Notes: a model not told the origin generated them from the letters alone. Shown: positions 26,747 through 36,874, counted from the first letter of the stretch. The stretch: DNA of 64,000 nucleotides from Hydrogenophaga sp. BPS33 (GCF_009859475.1 NZ_CP044549.1:3720001-3784000), one strand, 5' to 3'. A program made the numbers and translations.

Positions 26747-27277
26747 ATGGACCACATGCCCGCCTCGGCCAGCCTCTCTCCCTCTGCCTCGACACGCCGC
26801 CCAGCGCTCGCGCCCGCCAGCGCCGGTGAATTCCTGAGTTTTCGCCTGGGCGCCGAGGAATACGGCATCGATATCCTGCGCGTGCAGGAAATCCGCTCTT
26901 ACGAAGAGCCCACCCGCATGGCCAACGCTGCGGCGTTCATCAAGGGCGTGGTCAACCTGCGCGGGGTGATCGTGCCGGTGGTGGACATGCGCATCAAGCT
27001 GGGGTGCGAGAAGGTCGACTACAACGATTTCACCGTGGTGATCGTGCTCAGCGTGTTCGGCCGCGTGGTCGGCATGGTGGTGGACTCGGTGTGCGACGTG
27101 ATCGCCCTGTCCCAAGACCACATCAAGGAAGCGCCGCAGATCAGCAGCACGCAGGACGCCAGCTTCATCACCGGCATCGCCAGCGTGGGCGAGCGCATGC
27201 TCATCCTGGCCGACATCGAAGCCTTGATCGGCAGCGCCGAGATGGGCCTGACCGAGGCCAGTCTCTCGCTGCAGTAA
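26747..27277 (+). CDS. cheW: Chemotaxis coupling protein CheW
   Basis: 176 residues from ATG 26747; an ATG 30 bp upstream is possible. A disordered Ser/Pro/Ala leader (about 30 residues) precedes the CheW SH3-like double barrel: EFLSFRLGAEEYGIDILRVQEIRSYEEPTRMANA, then FIKGVVNLRGVIVPVVDMR (with the conserved NLRG) and a C-terminal MLILADIEALI. It couples chemoreceptors to the CheA kinase. It is followed 84 bp downstream by a chemoreceptor gene, with a strong hairpin between; no cheA is in the window. Confidence 0.92.
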   Translation: MDHMPASASLSPSASTRRPALAPASAGEFLSFRLGAEEYGIDILRVQEIRSYEEPTRMANAAAFIKGVVNLRGVIVPVVDMRIKLGCEKVDYNDFTVVIVLSVFGRVVGMVVDSVCDVIALSQDHIKEAPQISSTQDASFITGIASVGERMLILADIEALIGSAEMGLTEASLSLQ

Positions 27278-27287
27278 ATCCCGTTTC

Positions 27288-27329
27288 GAACGCGCGGCGC
27301 GGCACTCTGCATTGCGCTGCCGCGCGTTC
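27288..27329 (+). other. Strong hairpin between cheW and the chemoreceptor gene
   Basis: GAACGCGCGGC (27288–27298) and GCCGCGCGTTC (27319–27329) form an 11-bp perfect stem with a 20-nt loop. No T-run follows on either strand. It ends 32 bp before the chemoreceptor start, so it may lower expression of the receptor relative to cheW or mark an mRNA processing site (inference). Confidence 0.5.
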
Positions 27330-27361
27330 ATCTCCCGCTCTTCGTTTCCTTTTCCATCCCC

Positions 27362-29158
27362 ATGACCTTCTTTCGCAATCTTTCCGTGGGCGCCAAGCTG
27401 TGGGCTGGCGTCGTCGCCATCATCGCTGCCCTGTTCATCGTCGTGGGCACCGCCGGCATGCGTTCGGCCGAGCTCAACGAATCGTCCGAGCGGGCCATGG
27501 CCCTGCTCAATGAAAAAACCGAGATCGCCACGCAATGGGCCGGGCTCACCGAACTCAGCGTCACGCGCACCCAAGCCTCCGTGGTCAGCAGCGACCCCAC
27601 CGTCGCCGAGATGTACAAGGACCTGGTACCCGCCGGCATCGCCGCGATCAACGAACTGCAGAAAAAGCTGCAGTCGCTCGAACTGAGCGCGGACGAGAAG
27701 GCCCAGCTGGACAAGATCGACCAGTTGCGCAAGGCCGTGCTGGCCTCGCATGCCAAGGCCATCGAGCTGAAGAAGGCCGACGACTTCGCCGGCGCCGCCG
27801 ACGAAATCCGCTCGCGCTTCAACCCAGCCGTCACGCCCTACCTTGCCGCGTTGCGCGAGTTCGCCACCATCCAGGACACGGTGCGCGACAAGGCCCAGCT
27901 GGAATTCGAAGCCCAACGTGCCACCAGCCTGACCATCGCGGCCTTCCAGGTACTGGCCCTGGTCATCGGCATCGTCGTCGGCGCGTTCTTCCTGATCCGC
28001 AACATCCGCAATCCGCTGCGCGACGCCATGGCATTCGCCGAGCAGATCGCCGGCGGCGACCTCACCGCGCAGATCCGCAACGAGCGCAAGGACGAGTTCG
28101 GCGCCATGACGGCGGCCCTCATCACCATGCGCGACCGCCTGGTGAACGTGGTGTCCGACGTCAAGCGCGGCACCGAGAACATCAACGTTGCCGCCAAGGA
28201 AATCGCCACCGGCAACAACGACCTCTCGGCGCGCACCGAGCAGACCGCCTCCAACCTGCAGCAGACCGCGGCCAGCATGGAACAGATGTCGGGCGCGATC
28301 CGCCAGTCCGCCGACTCGGCGCGCGTGGCCAACCAGCTGGCCGACGTGGCCGGCCAGAGCGCCCAGCGCGGTGGCGACGTGGTGCAGCAGGTGGTGAGCA
28401 CGATGGACGAGATCAACCAGTCCTCCCGCAAGATCGGCGACATCATCGGCGTCATCGACGGCATCGCCTTCCAGACCAACATCCTCGCGCTCAACGCCGC
28501 GGTGGAAGCCGCGCGTGCCGGCGAACAAGGCCGTGGCTTCGCGGTGGTGGCCGGCGAGGTGCGCAACCTCGCGCAGCGCAGCGCGCAAGCCGCCAAGGAA
28601 ATCAAGGTGCTGATCGGCGCCAGCGTGGACAAGGTGGCCGCGGGCACCGAACTGGTCAACGAAGCCGGCAAGACCATGGGCGAGATCGTCGACAACGTGG
28701 TGCGCGTGCGCGACATGATCGGCGAGATCGCCAGCGCGTCCGGCGAACAGGCCGATGGCGTCAACCAGATCAACGCGGCCGTCTCCAACCTGGACCAGCT
28801 GACACAGCAGAACGCCGCCCTGGTCGAAGAGAGCGCGGCAGCCGCATCGAGCATGAACGAACAGGCCGAGCGCCTGGCCGAGGTGGTGCGCGTCTTCCGC
28901 GTGGACGCTGGCGCGGCCGCGCGCAGCACCATCGGCGAAATCCGCTCGACGGATCTGCACAAGCCCATGGTCAAGCCCACATCCATCGCGCACGCCGCAC
29001 CCAAGGCACTGCCCGTGCAGGCACCCAAGGCAGTGGCGTCTTCGGCACCCGTACCCAAAGCACGGCCCCCCGTGCTCCACAAGCCGGCAGCGGCCAAGGC
29101 CGCGCCCCAACCCGTGGCGGCGGGCAACGGGGGCACGGACGAGTGGGAATCCTTCTGA
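27362..29158 (+). CDS. Methyl-accepting chemotaxis protein with CheR-docking tail
   Basis: 598 residues. TM1 (about 10–32, [17 protein letters not shown]), a periplasmic four-helix-bundle ligand domain (about 35–190), TM2 ([20 protein letters not shown]), a HAMP domain and a long coiled-coil signalling domain whose hairpin tip reads [22 protein letters not shown]. Methylation helices flank it. A Pro/Ala/Lys-rich linker ends in DEWESF, matching the W-x-x-F pentapeptide that tethers CheR/CheB in enteric Tar/Tsr. The ligand is unknown. Paired with cheW. Confidence 0.94.
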   Translation: MTFFRNLSVGAKLWAGVVAIIAALFIVVGTAGMRSAELNESSERAMALLNEKTEIATQWAGLTELSVTRTQASVVSSDPTVAEMYKDLVPAGIAAINELQKKLQSLELSADEKAQLDKIDQLRKAVLASHAKAIELKKADDFAGAADEIRSRFNPAVTPYLAALREFATIQDTVRDKAQLEFEAQRATSLTIAAFQVLALVIGIVVGAFFLIRNIRNPLRDAMAFAEQIAGGDLTAQIRNERKDEFGAMTAALITMRDRLVNVVSDVKRGTENINVAAKEIATGNNDLSARTEQTASNLQQTAASMEQMSGAIRQSADSARVANQLADVAGQSAQRGGDVVQQVVSTMDEINQSSRKIGDIIGVIDGIAFQTNILALNAAVEAARAGEQGRGFAVVAGEVRNLAQRSAQAAKEIKVLIGASVDKVAAGTELVNEAGKTMGEIVDNVVRVRDMIGEIASASGEQADGVNQINAAVSNLDQLTQQNAALVEESAAAASSMNEQAERLAEVVRVFRVDAGAAARSTIGEIRSTDLHKPMVKPTSIAHAAPKALPVQAPKAVASSAPVPKARPPVLHKPAAAKAAPQPVAAGNGGTDEWESF

Positions 29159-29212
29159 TTTTTTGACGCGCCGGAGTTCACACCGGCGGGGAGGCCATCG
29201 CACAATAGCGCG

Positions 29213-29707
<495 letters not shown>

Positions 29708-29750
29708 TCCCGGTGGGTGCTGGGTGCGCCCTACCTTCCATCAACCTCGC

Positions 29751-30110
29751 ATGTTCACATCCACCTTCACGTTCGCCAAACGGGAATTCGACGAAGCGTT
29801 CCACGCCCTCGACCAGGTCATCGCCGACACCGCCAAGTCCATCCCTGGCTACCTAGGTGAAGAGAGCTGGGAAAACGCCACCACCGGGCTGATCTCCAAC
29901 GTCTACTACTGGGAGACCATGGAGGCGCTGCAGGTGTTGATGCAGCACCCGGCACACCTCGAAGCCAAAGCGCAGCAGTCGCGCTGGCTGAACGGCTACC
30001 ACATCGTCATTGCGCAGGTGGTGGGGTCGTACGGAGATGGTGGTATTGCGCATCCGCTCAATGCAGTCCTGCCAACAAGGCCTCAGCAACAGACATCCGC
30101 CTCGGAGTGA
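29751..30110 (+). CDS. Antibiotic biosynthesis monooxygenase-like (dimeric alpha–beta barrel) protein
   Basis: 119 residues from ATG 29751. The pattern FTFAKREFDEAFHALDQVIADTAKSIPGYLGEESWEN followed by YYWETMEALQVLMQHPAHLEAKAQQSRWLNGYHIVIAQV is that of ABM/heme-degrading-like ferredoxin-fold proteins, in which TMEAL…HP.H is a conserved element. Some act as small cofactor-free oxygenases; others have no known activity. Function unassigned. 43 bp after the EVE gene. Confidence 0.65.
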   Translation: MFTSTFTFAKREFDEAFHALDQVIADTAKSIPGYLGEESWENATTGLISNVYYWETMEALQVLMQHPAHLEAKAQQSRWLNGYHIVIAQVVGSYGDGGIAHPLNAVLPTRPQQQTSASE

Positions 30111-30179
30111 CGGTCTGCAGCGTCGTGTCATGTCTGCCCGGCTGAGCGCGGCCATGCTGGCGTTCAACGAGAGCGTCTC

Positions 30180-33100
30180 TCAATGAAAATCCCGGCTCAC
30201 CGTCGACAGCCCGTTGAGCAGCGGGGTGAGGTCTTCCAGGTGGCCCGCGATGAGGTTGCTCACCTCGCCTTCGCGCTGCCACACGCCACGCACCGCCAGC
30301 AGGCGCGAACCGGTCAGCACCGCGCGCTGGCGCTCGCGCAGCTGGCGCCACACGATCACCTGCACCACACCGGTTTCGTCCTCCAGGCTCACGAACACCA
30401 CGCCCGATGACGTGCCGGGCTGCTGGCGCAGGGTGACGATGCCGCAGTGGCGCACCAGGCGGCCGTTGGGCGCGCTCCGGAGTTCTTCGGCGGTCATGAG
30501 GCGGCGCTTCTTCAGCTCGTCGCGCAGCAGTGCCAGCGGATGGCGGCGCAGCGTAAGGCCGGTGCTGGCGTAGTCCCACACGATGGCTTCGCCCTCGGGG
30601 GCTTCGGGCAAAGCCCATGGCGCTTCGTCCACCGGTGCATGCCTGAGCAGCGCGGGTGCCGCGCGCAGTGCGGCGGCGTCCCACACCTGCTGGCGGCGGT
30701 GGCCGCTCAGGCCCACCAGGGCATCGGCGGCGGCCAGGGCCTTCATTTGCGTCTGGTCGAGGCGGGCGCGGCGGGCGAGATCTTGGGCACTTTGAAAGGG
30801 TTGCTGGGCGCGGGCCTGCTGGATGCGTTCAGCCGCTTCCTGGCGGATACCGCTGACCAGGTGCAGGCCCAGGCGGACGATCGGCTGGGTGGGTTGGCGT
30901 GCCCTCACCCCAACCCTCTCCCGCGAGCGGGAGAGGGAGCAAGGCACTTCGCTTGCATGTGGGCGCTCTTCGATGGCGCTGTCCCAACCGCTGTAGCGCA
31001 CGTCCACCGGGTGCACGGTCACACCGTGGCGCTTGGCGTCCTGCACCAGTTGGCTGGGTGTGTAGAAACCCATGGGCTGGCTGTTGAGCAAGGCGGTGAG
31101 GAACTCGGCTGGGTGGTGGCATTTGATCCAGGCGCTCACGTAGACCAGCAACGCGAAACTGGCGGCGTGGCTTTCGGGGAAGCCGTAGCTGGAGAAGCCT
31201 TTGATCTGCTCGAACACGCTCTGCGCGAACGCCAGTTCGTAGCCGCGCGCGGTCATGCCGTCGACCAGGCGCTTTTCGTATTTCTGCAGATTGCCATGGC
31301 GCTTCCACGCGGCCATGGCGCGGCGCAACTCATCCGCCTCGCCATTCGTGAATCCGGCAGCGAGCATGGCAATCTGCATGCACTGCTCCTGAAAGATCGG
31401 CACACCCATCGTGCGCCCCAGCGCTTTTTTCAAAGCCTTTCCACCATCGGGGCCGGGGTAAGTCTCCTCCTCTTTGCCTTGACGGCGGTTCAGATAGGGG
31501 TGCACCGCACCGCCTTGAATCGGGCCGGGTCGCACCAGCGCAACCTCGATCACCAGGTCGTAATACTCGCGTGGTCTCAGACGCGGCAGCATGCTCATCT
31601 GCGCGCGGCTTTCGATCTGGAACACGCCCACGGTGTCGGCGGCGCAGATCATGTCGTAAGTGGGGCCGTCGTCCTGGGTCGCATCCTCCATCGTGAAAGT
31701 GCGTCCCTCTTTCTCGCCGATCAGCACCATGGCCTTGCGCAAGGCGGTGAGCATGCCCAGCGCGAGCACGTCGACCTTGAGCAAGCCGACGGCATCGAGA
31801 TCGTCCTTGTCCCACTCGATCACGGTGCGGTCTTTCATGGTGGCGTTCTCAATCGGCACCAGGCGCGAGAGTGGCAGTTGTGTGAGCACGAAACCGCCCG
31901 TGTGCTGCGAGAGGTGGCGCGGGAAGCCCATCAAGGTCGAGGTGTGTTCCAGCAGCTGGCGTACCTTCAACCGATCCGGGTCGAGACCCGCTTCCACCAA
32001 GCGCTCGGGCGCGATGCCGTGGCCGTCCCACCAGCGCGACTGTTTGGCCAACACACCCAGCGCGCCTTCCTCAAACCCCAATGCCTTGCCCACGTCACGC
32101 AAGGCGCTGCGCGGCCGGTAACTGATGACGGTGGCTGTGAGCGCGGCACGCTCGCGGCCGTATTTCTCGTACAGGTACTGGATGACCTCCTCGCGCCGCT
32201 CGTGCTCGAAGTCCACGTCGATGTCGGGGGGCTCGTCGCGCTCGCGCGAGATGAAACGCTCGAACAATAAGCCCGTCAGATCCGGGTTCACGGCGGTGAT
32301 GCCAAGGCAATAGCACACCACGCTGTTGGCCGCTGACCCCCGGCCCTGGCACAGGATGTTCTTCGAGCGGGCAAAGGCCACGATGTCATGCACCGTCAAG
32401 AAGTAGTGTTCGTATTTCTTGTCGGCGATCAATTCGAGTTCGTGTTCGATCTGCTTCGAGATCTTCTCGCTCAGGCCTTGCGGCCATTTTTTGCGAGCAC
32501 CTTCTTCGGTCAACCGGCGCAAATGGCTTTGCGGCGTCTGGCCTTCAGGAACCACCTCGCTCGGGTACTGGTAGCGCAGTTCGTCCAATGAGAAGTCGCA
32601 ACGCGCCATGACCGTCAGCGTCTGGGCCAACACATCCTCGGGGTACAGCCAGGCCAGCGTCAGGCGCGAGCGCAGGTACTGCTCGGCGCTGGGCTCCAGC
32701 GCGAAGCCGCATTCGGTGAGCGGCTTGCCAATGCGCGTGGCGGTGAGCACGTCGTGCAGCGGTTTGCGCGAACGCACGTGCATGCGCACGTCGCCCACGG
32801 CCACCAGCGGCACGGCGGTGAGTTCGCTGCTCTGGCGCAGGCGGTACAGGCGCATTTCATCGTCGAGCTGGCGCAGTTGCTCCACGCCCAGCCAGCAGCG
32901 GCCCCGGAAGTGCTGCAGCAGCCAGCGTGCGATGCAGTCCATCGGCGCCTGCTCGCTGCGCGGATCGGGCACGGCGATCACCACGCAGTCGGCCAGCGCT
33001 TCGGCGTCGATGTCGGCCTGCGTCAGGTGGTACGTGCCCTTGGGTGCGCGGCGGCGCAGGCGCGTGATGAACTCGCACAGGTTGCCGTAGCCATTCAGCT

Positions 33101-33368
33101 TGCATGGCAACACCACCAGCGTGAACGGCGCGTCGCACTGCACGCGGAACTGGCTGCCGACCAGCAGCCTGAATTTGTGCTGCTTCGCGGCCACGTGCGC
33201 GCGCACGATGCCGGCCAGCGAGCATTCGTCCACCACCGCCAACGCGGCGTAGCCCAGGGTCTTCGCGCGCTCGACCAGTTCCTCCGGGTGGCTGGCGCCG
33301 CGCAGAAAACTGAAATTCGACAGACACCGCAGTTCGGCATAGTCGGGCAGCGAGGCCGCCGTGTTCAC
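30180..33368 (-). CDS. dnaE2: Error-prone DNA polymerase DnaE2 (ImuC)
   Basis: 1062 residues from a GTG at 33368, preceded by GGGAGG 5 bp upstream and overlapping the imuB stop (GTGA). The PHP domain starts YAELRCLSNFSFLRGASHPEEL. The polymerase core has GRGSAANSVVCYCLGIT and the catalytic aspartates in DEPPDIDVDFEHERREEV. Helix-hairpin-helix and OB-fold (GVVFVSLEDETGVVQVIVW) elements are at the C-terminus. With ImuA and ImuB it carries out SOS-induced translesion synthesis. About 25–30 extra residues at about 798–826 (SLSRSRERVGVRA) derive from an inserted palindromic repeat; the frame stays open. Confidence 0.95.
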   Translation of the reverse strand: MNTAASLPDYAELRCLSNFSFLRGASHPEELVERAKTLGYAALAVVDECSLAGIVRAHVAAKQHKFRLLVGSQFRVQCDAPFTLVVLPCKLNGYGNLCEFITRLRRRAPKGTYHLTQADIDAEALADCVVIAVPDPRSEQAPMDCIARWLLQHFRGRCWLGVEQLRQLDDEMRLYRLRQSSELTAVPLVAVGDVRMHVRSRKPLHDVLTATRIGKPLTECGFALEPSAEQYLRSRLTLAWLYPEDVLAQTLTVMARCDFSLDELRYQYPSEVVPEGQTPQSHLRRLTEEGARKKWPQGLSEKISKQIEHELELIADKKYEHYFLTVHDIVAFARSKNILCQGRGSAANSVVCYCLGITAVNPDLTGLLFERFISRERDEPPDIDVDFEHERREEVIQYLYEKYGRERAALTATVISYRPRSALRDVGKALGFEEGALGVLAKQSRWWDGHGIAPERLVEAGLDPDRLKVRQLLEHTSTLMGFPRHLSQHTGGFVLTQLPLSRLVPIENATMKDRTVIEWDKDDLDAVGLLKVDVLALGMLTALRKAMVLIGEKEGRTFTMEDATQDDGPTYDMICAADTVGVFQIESRAQMSMLPRLRPREYYDLVIEVALVRPGPIQGGAVHPYLNRRQGKEEETYPGPDGGKALKKALGRTMGVPIFQEQCMQIAMLAAGFTNGEADELRRAMAAWKRHGNLQKYEKRLVDGMTARGYELAFAQSVFEQIKGFSSYGFPESHAASFALLVYVSAWIKCHHPAEFLTALLNSQPMGFYTPSQLVQDAKRHGVTVHPVDVRYSGWDSAIEERPHASEVPCSLSRSRERVGVRARQPTQPIVRLGLHLVSGIRQEAAERIQQARAQQPFQSAQDLARRARLDQTQMKALAAADALVGLSGHRRQQVWDAAALRAAPALLRHAPVDEAPWALPEAPEGEAIVWDYASTGLTLRRHPLALLRDELKKRRLMTAEELRSAPNGRLVRHCGIVTLRQQPGTSSGVVFVSLEDETGVVQVIVWRQLRERQRAVLTGSRLLAVRGVWQREGEVSNLIAGHLEDLTPLLNGLSTVSRDFH
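30903..30943. repeat. Palindromic repeat inserted in frame in dnaE2
   Basis: CCCTCTCCCG (30914–30923) and CGGGAGAGGG (30928–30937) form a 10-bp perfect inverted repeat within the sequence CCCTCACCCCAACCCTCTCCCG. This type of dispersed palindrome is common between genes of many proteobacteria. Here it lies inside dnaE2 and is translated as SLSRSRERVGVRA without breaking the frame, just before the segment LGLHLVSGIRQEAAERIQ of the C-terminal HhH region. Confidence 0.7.
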
Positions 33369-34681
33369 GCAAACCTCCCATGCAAGAACCACGCGGGCGC
33401 ACCGTCCAGCCGGGTCTGGAACACCCACAGCACGCCGGCCTCGGGCGACAAGGCCACCCAATAATCGCGCACCACGTTGTGCATGCGGTCTTCGTCCTCC
33501 ACGCGGTCCCACCAGCCGCCCTCTACGCGCTGCGGCCCGACCAGCAGCACCAGCTCACCGCCATAGAGCGGCCGGTGATCGCGCACCAGCAATTTCAACG
33601 GCTGCGGCAGCACGAAACCAGGCTGCGGCAGCTCGGTGCCGGGCGCGCCCTTGCGCGGCAAGGCTTGGTCGGCCGGTTGCCAACGGCACATCCACTCCGG
33701 CCGATGGTCTTCGCACAGCACCGGGCGCAGCACGCGCTGCGCCCCCAGACGGGCCGCCAGCCGCTCCAGCACCAGGCCCAGCTTCTCGCCCTGGCGCACC
33801 GTGTCGGGCAACAGCGAGGCGCTCACGTCGTGCAAGGGATGCACCTCGGTCGCCACCAGACGCAGATCGCCCACGGGCGCCAGCAGTTGCACCCGCGCCA
33901 GGTGCTCGGACAGCAGGCGGCACAAGTGCGTGGTGTCGCGCGTGGGCTCGGCCGTGCGGATGGTGATCGCACAGCCCTCGCCCGCGGCGCGCGAGCGCAT
34001 CGCGTCGTGCGCCCAATGCAGGGTGAAAGCGGTCACGCCCGCGCGCCGCGCGGCCAGCCAGCCACTGAGCACGCGCAGCAGGCGCTGGGCACCGAATACC
34101 AGGGCCGGGGCCTGCTCCACGCGCGCCATGAGCTCCAGACGCTCTTCGAAGTGCTCGGGCAGCGCCACCCATTCGTGTGCCTCGGGCAATCTCCCGTAGG
34201 CCTGGTCGAAGGCCTGCAGCAGTTGCGGATCGAAGCGCCGCGCAAGGCCACTGCGCGGCAGCGCGCACACGTCACCGAGCGTGCGGCAACCGATGTGTTC
34301 GAGTGTGAGCCGGTGCGCCAGCACGGCGCTCAGCGTGTCCATGGGCAAGGGATCGAGCCGCTCGGCCAGCGGTGAACGCAGGCCGTTCTCGATACCCGCG
34401 CGCGCCAGCGCCAGCGCGGCCAGGCCGTTGGGCGCCCAGGCCAGGCGCTCCACGCCCAGCGCGTGCGCCTCGGCCTGCACGCGCTCGCGCAAGGCCCGCG
34501 GCCCACCGAACAGGCGCACGCTGGCGGCCAGTTCCATGAGCACGGCTTCGTCGGCCAGCGCCACGCGCGGTGTGAACTGCAAGGCCCAGACCGCCAGCGC
34601 GCGCTGCGCCACCACCGCTTCAGTGGGCGGGGCTGCGGTGTCGCTGGTCGAAAGGCTCGGCAGGAGCGCGCACCACAACAT
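33365..34681 (-). CDS. imuB: ImuB, catalytically inactive Y-family polymerase-like protein
   Basis: 438 residues. It resembles DinB/Y-family polymerases in palm, little finger and C-terminal regions (WALQFTPRVALADEAVLMELAASVRLFGG; LAHRLTLEHIGCRTLGDVCALPRSGLARRF), but the N-terminal catalytic acidic residues (DxD, DE) are not apparent, as expected for ImuB. It acts as the hub that bridges the beta clamp and DnaE2 during translesion synthesis. It overlaps imuA by 62 nt and dnaE2 by 4 nt, giving a tightly coupled SOS operon. Confidence 0.9.
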   Translation of the reverse strand: MLWCALLPSLSTSDTAAPPTEAVVAQRALAVWALQFTPRVALADEAVLMELAASVRLFGGPRALRERVQAEAHALGVERLAWAPNGLAALALARAGIENGLRSPLAERLDPLPMDTLSAVLAHRLTLEHIGCRTLGDVCALPRSGLARRFDPQLLQAFDQAYGRLPEAHEWVALPEHFEERLELMARVEQAPALVFGAQRLLRVLSGWLAARRAGVTAFTLHWAHDAMRSRAAGEGCAITIRTAEPTRDTTHLCRLLSEHLARVQLLAPVGDLRLVATEVHPLHDVSASLLPDTVRQGEKLGLVLERLAARLGAQRVLRPVLCEDHRPEWMCRWQPADQALPRKGAPGTELPQPGFVLPQPLKLLVRDHRPLYGGELVLLVGPQRVEGGWWDRVEDEDRMHNVVRDYWVALSPEAGVLWVFQTRLDGAPAWFLHGRFA

Positions 34682-35462
34682 GGCCGTTGCCCTCCTTCGG
34701 GTCTGTGCGCAGAGGCATCAGCCGGCTCGGCTGGCGCATGCGCGGGGTGAGAACCTGGGCCAGCGCGCCCGGCACCGAGGCCAGGCGCAGGGTCTGCTCC
34801 AACGGCGGCCCCTTGCGCTTGACGATGTCGACGTGCAGCGCCCAATCGAGATCCACCCGGGCCTGCAGGCGCAGCGGCGCGGCAGATGACTCGCGCAGCG
34901 CCGCCACCGGCCGGCACACGAAGACCGGCGCCTCGAAGCTGGTGGCCAGCACCTGCAGGCGGCGGATCTGCGCCGCCTTGGCCCGCGGCAGCCAGGCCAC
35001 GAGCGCACCGCAGGCCTGGGCCTTGATGAGTTGCTCGGTCGACCACAGGCGCTCGGCCGTGGTGTCGGCCTGCACCCAGACCAGGTGGCGCTCGTCCAGG
35101 CCCTCGAAGCGCAGGCCGGGCGGGTGCGGCGGCAGCGGCGGCCCCAGCAGCACCACCGTCTGCCCGGCGGCACAGATCGGGCGCAAGGCCGGCGCGAGCA
35201 GGCGCCATTCCAGAATGCCGCCAGGGGCACAAAGGATTTCGGTCAGCCCATGGCCGGGCCAGCCGCCCCCGGGCAGGTGCGCGTCGAGCGCGGCAAAACC
35301 GCTGGGCCAAACGGCAGAGACGGGAGCGCAGAGCTGGTCACCACGCCACAAGGCCGACGCGACGCGCGCCGGCCAGCCGCCTGAAAACAGCGGCGTTGCC
35401 GGGCGAACCGGTGAAGAGGCTGGGGACGGCTGGTCCTCCTGCCACAGAGGGGCGGGATACAT
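34620..35462 (-). CDS. imuA: ImuA, RecA-like translesion synthesis protein
   Basis: 280 residues. The RecA/SulA-like core contains VWPSGFAALDAHLPGGGWPGHGLTEIL, the family start of the fold, then LAPALRPICAAGQTVVLLGPP. About 38 N-terminal residues precede the usual start of the family (LWRGDQL), and no good Shine–Dalgarno precedes the ATG at 35462, so the true start may differ. ImuA supports ImuB and DnaE2 in DNA damage tolerance. It is the first gene of the operon, with a LexA box 17 bp upstream of the assigned start. Confidence 0.87.
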   Translation of the reverse strand: MYPAPLWQEDQPSPASSPVRPATPLFSGGWPARVASALWRGDQLCAPVSAVWPSGFAALDAHLPGGGWPGHGLTEILCAPGGILEWRLLAPALRPICAAGQTVVLLGPPLPPHPPGLRFEGLDERHLVWVQADTTAERLWSTEQLIKAQACGALVAWLPRAKAAQIRRLQVLATSFEAPVFVCRPVAALRESSAAPLRLQARVDLDWALHVDIVKRKGPPLEQTLRLASVPGALAQVLTPRMRQPSRLMPLRTDPKEGNGHVVVRAPAEPFDQRHRSPAH

Positions 35463-35475
35463 GGCTGGACTTAAA

Positions 35476-35497
35476 ATACTGTATCTATGTACAGTAT
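35476..35497. promoter_or_regulatory. LexA (SOS) box of the imuA–imuB–dnaE2 operon
   Basis: ATACTGTA (35476–35483) and TACAGTAT (35490–35497) are perfect 8-bp inverted arms around TCTATG. The core fits CTGT–N8–ACAG exactly. It overlaps the A/T-rich promoter region just in front of imuA, so LexA cleavage after DNA damage should induce the cassette, as known for other imuABC operons. Confidence 0.9.
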
Positions 35498-35601
35498 ATA
35501 AAAGTCCAACGCCTGTCCAGCAACGTTACAGCGCGGGCAGCCCTGGAGGCTTGCTTGGCTCTTGACGAGGCGCTGACCGCCCGCCTCCAGCCTGCACGCA
35601 G

Positions 35602-36807
35602 TCAGCCCACCGCATGCCCCAAACGCCCCACCCCCTCCTCGATCTTCTCCAGCCCCACGGTCGCAAAGCTCAGGCGCAGCGTGGCGTGGTCGGGGTTGCA
35701 GGCGTAGAACGGTGCGCCCGGCACGAAGGCCACGCCCTTTTCGATCGCGCGCTTGGCGAATTCGCCGCCGTCCTTCACCTTGCCACCCGCGCCCGTGAGC
35801 CGCGCCCAGACGAACAGGCCGCCTTGCGGTTGCACGAACTCGATCGCGTCCCCCAGTTCGCGGCGCAGCGCGTTGCCCATGGTGGCGGCGCGCTCGGCGT
35901 ACACCTGGCGCACCTTGGCCAGCGTGGCGGGCATGCGGCCGGCCTTGAGGTATTGCGCGGCCGTGGCCTGCGCGAAGGTGCTGGTGTGCGCATCGCTGAA
36001 CTGCTTGCACATGGTGGCCTTGGCCAGCAACTCGGCCGGGCCGACCATCCAACCCACGCGCAGCCCCGGGCTGAGCACCTTGCTCAAGGAACCGCAATGC
36101 ACCAGGCGCTCGCGGCTGCCCGGCACCGTGTGGCTCAGCGCCAGCAGGCTGGGCGGCGGCGCGGCGCCGAAGTACAGATCGCCATACGGGTCGTCTTCCA
36201 CGATCAGGGTGTTGTGCTTCACCGCCATCGCCAGCACGGCCTTGCGGCGCTCCAGGCTGAGCATGGCGCCACTGGGGTTGCCGAAGGTGGGAATGAGGTA
36301 GACGAACTTGGGCTTGTGCTCGGCGATGAGCTGTTCGAGCACGTCGGCCTTCACGCCGTCGCCATCCACCGGCGCGCTGATGAGCTCGGCGCCATACAGG
36401 CGGAAACACTGGATGGTGGCCAGGAAGGTCGGGCCTTCGACGATGACCTTGTCACCCGGGGAAATGAGCGTCTTGCCCAGCAGGTCCAGCGCCTGCTGGC
36501 TGCCGGTGGTGACGATGAGATCGTTCGCATCCACGTTCTGCGCGCCCTTCGTGGCCATGAACGCGGCCAGTTGTTCGCGCAAGGGCTGGTAGCCCTCGGT
36601 CGCGCCGTACTGCAGCGCACCGCCCGCCTCTTCTGCCAGCGCGGTGTTCACCGCCTCGCGGATGCCGTCGACGTCGAACATGGCACTGTCTGGAAAGCCC
36701 CCGGCGAAGCTGATGATGCCGGGCTTGCCCAGCAGCTTGAAGAGTTCGCGGATGGCGGAGGTTTCGACGTTGTCGAGGCGGTCGGCGAAAGGAACGGCAA
36801 AAGACAT
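35602..36807 (-). CDS. PLP-dependent aminotransferase (class I/II, 2-aminoadipate transaminase-like)
   Basis: 401 residues from ATG 36807. It begins with PGIISFAGGFPDSAMFDVDGIREAV, typical of the LysN/MocR-aminotransferase subgroup but without a DNA-binding domain. TGSQQALDLLGKTLISPGD binds the cofactor phosphate region, VEDDPYGDLYF contributes the PLP-ring aspartate, and the Schiff-base lysine is in HCGSLSKVLSPGLRVGW. It transfers amino groups between amino acids and 2-oxo acids; substrates may be aromatic or 2-aminoadipate-like. Monocistronic as far as visible. Confidence 0.87.
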   Translation of the reverse strand: MSFAVPFADRLDNVETSAIRELFKLLGKPGIISFAGGFPDSAMFDVDGIREAVNTALAEEAGGALQYGATEGYQPLREQLAAFMATKGAQNVDANDLIVTTGSQQALDLLGKTLISPGDKVIVEGPTFLATIQCFRLYGAELISAPVDGDGVKADVLEQLIAEHKPKFVYLIPTFGNPSGAMLSLERRKAVLAMAVKHNTLIVEDDPYGDLYFGAAPPPSLLALSHTVPGSRERLVHCGSLSKVLSPGLRVGWMVGPAELLAKATMCKQFSDAHTSTFAQATAAQYLKAGRMPATLAKVRQVYAERAATMGNALRRELGDAIEFVQPQGGLFVWARLTGAGGKVKDGGEFAKRAIEKGVAFVPGAPFYACNPDHATLRLSFATVGLEKIEEGVGRLGHAVG

Positions 36808-36874
36808 GAGGCGGTTTCCATGAGGTCGTGAGCAACGGCCTCCATTCTCGCGCAGCCGCCCGGGTGCAGGCCCT

